From positions 372,001 through 436,000 of the forward strand of contig NZ_RPFW01000003.1 in NCBI RefSeq assembly GCF_007827045.1: a stretch of DNA of 64,000 bases, read 5' to 3'. This DNA comes from Trebonia kvetii. GTDB taxonomy: Bacteria > Actinomycetota > Actinomycetes > Streptosporangiales > Streptosporangiaceae. Below are positions 61,286 to 64,000 of the stretch, piece by piece. Position 1 is the first letter of the stretch; each line of letters opens with the position of its first letter. Under the pieces are notes generated by a model, which saw only the letters and a program-made list of their open reading frames with translations, ran no database searches and was not told the origin of the DNA. Position numbers and translations under genes: made by a program.

Positions 61286-62812
61286 GTGCCGACGCTCACC
61301 GACCTCGCAAGGAACCTGACCGGCCTGTCCGGCGCCGAGCTGGAGTGGCTCCACTCCCTCGTCTCGGACTGGCAGCTGCTCGCCGACCTGTCGTTCGCCG
61401 ACCTCATTCTCTGGGTGCCGCTGCGCGCGCCCGAGGGCGAGCAGGACCCGGGCTGGGTGGCGGTGGCGCAGATGCGGCCGACCACCGGGCCGACCTCGTT
61501 CCCCGACGACGTGGTGGGCACCCAGGTGGCGCCGGGAGAGCGGCCGGTGCTTGACACCGCGCGGGCCGAGCGGCGCATCCACCGGGAGAGCGACCCCGAC
61601 TGGACATCGGGCGTCCCGGTGCGGGCCGAGGCCATCCCGGTGACGAGGGACGAGCGGGTGATCGCGGTCATCGAGCGGTCGACCAACCTGAACGGCGCGC
61701 GCACGCCGAGCCGCCTCGAGCTGACCTACCTGGCGGGCGCCGACGACCTGGCACGCATGGTGGCGGAGGGAACGTTTCCCTACCCGGGCTACGACACCAC
61801 GCTTGTCCGTTCGCCGCGCGTCGGCGACGGCCTGCTCCGGCTCGACGCGGCCGGGCGGGTGACGTTCGCCAGCCCCAACGCGCAGTCCGCGTACCGCAGG
61901 CTCGGGCTGTCCGCAGACCTGATGGGCATCGAGCTCGGCAACGCCACGGCGCAGCTCGCGGCGTCAGCCGCGCCGGTGGACGAGTCCCTGATGCCGGTGG
62001 CGCGCGGCAAGGCGCCGCGGGAGACCGAGATCGACGTGAACGGCACCGTGGTGCAGCTCCGCGGGATCCCGCTCGTTGTGGGGGGTCAGCGCACCGGCGC
62101 GCTCGTCCTTGTCAGGGACGTGACAGAGCTGCGCCGCCGGGAGCGCGAGCTGCTGACCAAGGAGGCGACGATCAGGGAGATCCATCACCGGGTGAAGAAC
62201 AACCTGCAGACCGTCGCCGCGCTGCTCCGCCTGCAGGCCAGGAGGCTCCAGGCACCCGAGGCTCGTGCCGCGCTCCAGGAGGCGGTGCGCCGGGTCGGGT
62301 CGATCGCAATCGTGCACGAAACCCTGTCCCACGCGCCCGAGGAGATCGTGGACTTCGACGACATCGCGGACCGGGTGGCGATGATGGCCGGCGAGGTGTC
62401 CTCGCCCGAGGTGCGGGTGACGCCGAAGATCACCGGTCAGTTCGGCATGCTGCCCGCGACGGTCGCGACGCCACTCGCCCTGGTGCTCACCGAGCTGCTG
62501 CAGAACGCCCTGCAGCACGGGTTCGGCCCGGCGCACCGCCCGCCAGGCGGTGACGCGGGGATCATCGAGGTGCTCGCGGCCCGTGCGCCGGAGCTGCTCA
62601 CGGTCACGGTAACCGACAGCGGAGCCGGGCTGCCACCGGGATTCAACCTGGAGAACACCACGAGCCTCGGCCTCCAGATCGTCAGAACGCTCGTGGAGGG
62701 GGAGCTTGGCGGCCAGATCAGCCTGCGGCCGCGCCCGGGAGGCGGCACGATCGCGGTTGTCGACCTGCCCGTCAGGTACGAGTCAAGCGAACCGGTGACA
62801 GGGTTGCGCTGA
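61286..62812 (+). CDS. pdtaS: Sensor histidine kinase, PdtaS type
   Basis: A 508-residue soluble kinase. The N-terminal GAF-like part contains LVSDWQLLADLSFADLILWV, a PAS-like part covers about 180-290, then a HisKA_2 domain with IHHRVKNNLQTVAALLRLQA (His300/301 region) and a HATPase domain (LVLTELLQNALQHGF, LTVTVTDSGAGLPPGF). This is the PdtaS family, which signals to the ANTAR antiterminator PdtaR. GTG 61286 begins PTLTDLARNLTGL, as in homologs; its SD (GGGGAG) is unusually close. whiB1 lies just downstream, as in mycobacteria. No pdtaR is visible. Confidence 0.9.
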   Translation: MPTLTDLARNLTGLSGAELEWLHSLVSDWQLLADLSFADLILWVPLRAPEGEQDPGWVAVAQMRPTTGPTSFPDDVVGTQVAPGERPVLDTARAERRIHRESDPDWTSGVPVRAEAIPVTRDERVIAVIERSTNLNGARTPSRLELTYLAGADDLARMVAEGTFPYPGYDTTLVRSPRVGDGLLRLDAAGRVTFASPNAQSAYRRLGLSADLMGIELGNATAQLAASAAPVDESLMPVARGKAPRETEIDVNGTVVQLRGIPLVVGGQRTGALVLVRDVTELRRRERELLTKEATIREIHHRVKNNLQTVAALLRLQARRLQAPEARAALQEAVRRVGSIAIVHETLSHAPEEIVDFDDIADRVAMMAGEVSSPEVRVTPKITGQFGMLPATVATPLALVLTELLQNALQHGFGPAHRPPGGDAGIIEVLAARAPELLTVTVTDSGAGLPPGFNLENTTSLGLQIVRTLVEGELGGQISLRPRPGGGTIAVVDLPVRYESSEPVTGLR

Positions 62813-62820
62813 CTGCGCCG

Positions 62821-62840
62821 ATTGCCCGGGGGCGGGCAAT
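62821..62840. terminator. Hairpin after pdtaS
   Basis: ATTGCCCG-GGGG-CGGGCAAT, perfect 8-bp arms, starts 8 bases after the pdtaS stop, between convergent genes. A T-tail is absent. Confidence 0.65.
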
Positions 62841-62906
62841 CCCCGTCCCCGGCCGCGGCAAGCCGCGTTGCCCTGTTTGTTGAGGACCGGGCGGCTTGAG
62901 GACCGG

Positions 62907-63161
62907 CTAGACGCCAGCCCTGGCGCGCAGGCGCAGCGTCCGGCGCTTGAGCGCCCGCCGCTCGTCCTCGCTCATGCCACCCCAGACGCCGGCATCCTGG
63001 CCGGAGTCGATGGCCCAGCGGAGGCACTCGTCGATGACGGTGCACCGTCGGCAGACCTGCTTGGCTTCTTCAATCTGGAAGATCGCAGGCCCGCTTGTTC
63101 CAATGGGAAAGAACAGTTCTGGATCTACCTCACGACAGGCGGCGATGTGGCGCCAGTCCAT
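62907..63161 (-). CDS. whiB1: WhiB1-type iron-sulfur regulator
   Basis: An 84-residue Wbl protein. Cys9, Cys37, Cys40 and Cys46 are the cluster ligands (C-x27-C-x2-C-x5-C); the Gly turn GVWGG is at 58-62 and the basic C-terminus ends RALKRRTLRLRARAGV. The sequence follows M. tuberculosis WhiB1 closely, starting MDWRH. WhiB1 binds the housekeeping sigma factor and reacts with nitric oxide. ATG 63161 has AAGGAG upstream. Two CRP-type boxes lie upstream. Confidence 0.95.
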   Translation of the reverse strand: MDWRHIAACREVDPELFFPIGTSGPAIFQIEEAKQVCRRCTVIDECLRWAIDSGQDAGVWGGMSEDERRALKRRTLRLRARAGV

Positions 63162-63198
63162 GGTGTCCAACTCCTTCTCGGCGTAGCGGCGGGTCATC

Positions 63199-63214
63199 TG
63201 TGAGGTCCGCCACA
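63199..63214. promoter_or_regulatory. CRP-type box 1 upstream of whiB1
   Basis: TGTGA-GGTCCG-CCACA differs from the symmetric TGTGA-N6-TCACA pattern by one base. It lies about 38-53 bases before the whiB1 start codon. Confidence 0.55.
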
Positions 63215-63228
63215 CGCCACCTTGTGCT

Positions 63229-63244
63229 TGTGAAGTAATTCACG
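63229..63244. promoter_or_regulatory. CRP-type box 2 upstream of whiB1
   Basis: TGTGA-AGTAAT-TCACG matches the CRP pattern in nine of ten symmetric positions. Its centre is 30 bases from that of box 1. M. tuberculosis whiB1 is known to have two Crp sites in its promoter. Confidence 0.65.
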
Positions 63245-63494
63245 AGCTAAGCGATATATCAGGAACACCGTGGTATTCCCGAACTTGTAGTGCCAGCACG
63301 AACCCTGGCCGGCTGTGCGGCCCGGCCACGATCCGGAGGCTGGCGTTCCCGCGTCAGCCGTGTACGGACACGCGGGAAAGTGCCGCCCCAGGCACGTGCA
63401 CTAGCCTCTCAACAGCTCCGTGCCAAGCGCAAGAGGGCGCGGCCAACCGGTAGCCGGAAATCGATGTCAGATCCGTCACAAGACGAGAGTTACG

Positions 63495-64000
63495 TCACGC
63501 TACAACACACAGCGCGTCAGGTACAAACCGGAACGCCACCGATTCGGTCTCACCGAGGTACTCGCCGTCGATGTGGTACGCGATCGGGCGGTCTGCCTCG
63601 AACGCGAGCTCGTCGAGCGCGGACGCGCTGACCACGTCCCGCCCCGAGGGGAGCTCGTCGTGGTTTGACTGCATCATGTGCGAGAGCGCCGCCAGCGTGG
63701 TCAGCGTCCGCAGCCGGCGCAGCGCGAACAGGTCGAGCCCTGAGCTGAAGTCCGAATGAGCCGGGCGCACCGGGTGGCGGCCCAGGTAGGTCCACGGCGA
63801 GCTGTTGGTGACGACGCCCATGAACAGGCCGTCGAGCGGCGGCTGGCCGGGGACGCGCAGCGTCAGCGCGGGACGGCGCCGGTCGGTGCTGTAGTAGTGG
63901 CGCACGGCGGTCCGCAGGTACGTGCCGACCGAGGCGCGCCGCCCGCGGGCCCGCTGGCGCTCGATGTCGCCCATGACCTCCGCGTCGATACCAAGGCCGG
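63495..64000 (-). CDS. Diacylglycerol/lipid kinase family protein, partial
   Basis: Only the C-terminal part is in the window; the gene runs past base 64000 and the visible frame is open to the edge (GLGIDAEVMGDIERQRARG). Features of the DAGK/LCB5 family are the glycine-rich GLGIDAEV, LDGLFMGVVTNSSPWTYLG and AYHIDGEYLGETESVAFRFV, where HIDGE is the common D-G-E motif near the end. The catalytic N-terminal half lies outside. In mycobacteria a similar gene neighbours whiB1. Confidence 0.85.
   Translation of the reverse strand, partial: GLGIDAEVMGDIERQRARGRRASVGTYLRTAVRHYYSTDRRRPALTLRVPGQPPLDGLFMGVVTNSSPWTYLGRHPVRPAHSDFSSGLDLFALRRLRTLTTLAALSHMMQSNHDELPSGRDVVSASALDELAFEADRPIAYHIDGEYLGETESVAFRFVPDALCVVA

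Larger units (their letters stand above)
63162..63494. other. whiB1 upstream region
   Basis: A 333-base gap between whiB1 and the lipid kinase gene, both leftward. It holds the two CRP-type boxes, and GGAACACC-GT-GGTATTCC (63262-63279), a 7-of-8 dyad. Sequence from about 63230 to 63265 is AT-rich. No gene is seen. Confidence 0.6.

Overview
The window is high-GC DNA from an actinomycete (Actinomycetota). Marker genes agree on this: an actinobacterial galU-moeA/glp-moaC-mog-rimJ-membrane receptor block, RsrA-type anti-sigma factor with its SigR sigma factor, a WhiB1-type protein next to a PdtaS-type kinase, an actinobacterial HisN/RsgA/AroA block, and two enzymes of decaprenyl-phospho-arabinose synthesis. 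The exact genus cannot be read from the sequence; a Streptosporangiales- or Treboniaceae-like soil actinomycete is a guess.

Layout. (1) 0-8.5 kb: tRNA-Ala(CGC); a leftward block galU > moeA/glp > moaC > mog > rimJ-like > two-pass membrane protein (GLPR/SepX-like), combining molybdopterin-type genes with a likely cell-division module; then rightward folate, FmdB, MTA phosphorylase, MBL and RsbW-like genes. (2) 8.6-17.9 kb: a complete arabinose regulon, leftward araB > araD > araA > sugar-binding lipoprotein > ATPase > permease, with a divergent LacI-type regulator and two LacI-type operators. (3) 18-26.5 kb: GTP-type PEP carboxykinase, a membrane O-acyltransferase, an ECF sigma gene broken by a one-base frameshift but followed by an intact candidate anti-sigma gene, a small hydrophobic protein and a PIG-L deacetylase. 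(4) 26.5-30.1 kb: the decayed accessory part: a degraded acetyltransferase, tRNA-Arg(CCU) with an integrase remnant carrying a MITE-like inverted repeat, an AT-rich foreign P-loop gene, a DosR-box-like site, and a seven-repeat secreted protein cut by an in-frame amber codon. (5) 30.1-39 kb: LhgO-type oxidase, class III aminotransferase, NERD protein, acyl-CoA dehydrogenase, amidohydrolase, methyltransferase, HspR-like regulator with Hsp20, peptide deformylase. (6) 39-46 kb: an operon of phosphodiester glycosidase, DPPR synthase-like UbiA and DprE2-like reductase; an atypical response regulator; a stand-alone UMP kinase; a reduced family-A DNA polymerase. (7) 46-53.5 kb: hisN, rsgA-aroA, SRAP, DksA-like, sigR-rsrA. 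(8) 53.5-64 kb: two HD-domain membrane proteins, a TPP enzyme, a sodium/solute symporter operon with GntR regulator, pdtaS, whiB1 with two CRP-type boxes, and the C-terminal part of a lipid kinase running off the end.

Short DNA elements not explained by the genes include a four-copy G-rich palindrome family in intergenic regions, a nested inverted repeat at 18.1 kb, a 117-bp MITE-like element and several dyads. I saw no CRISPR array, rRNA or complete insertion sequence. The best leads for new biology are the gephyrin-like division module, the glycosidase/arabinose-donor operon, the tandem HD pair with one degenerate member, and the recurring palindromes.
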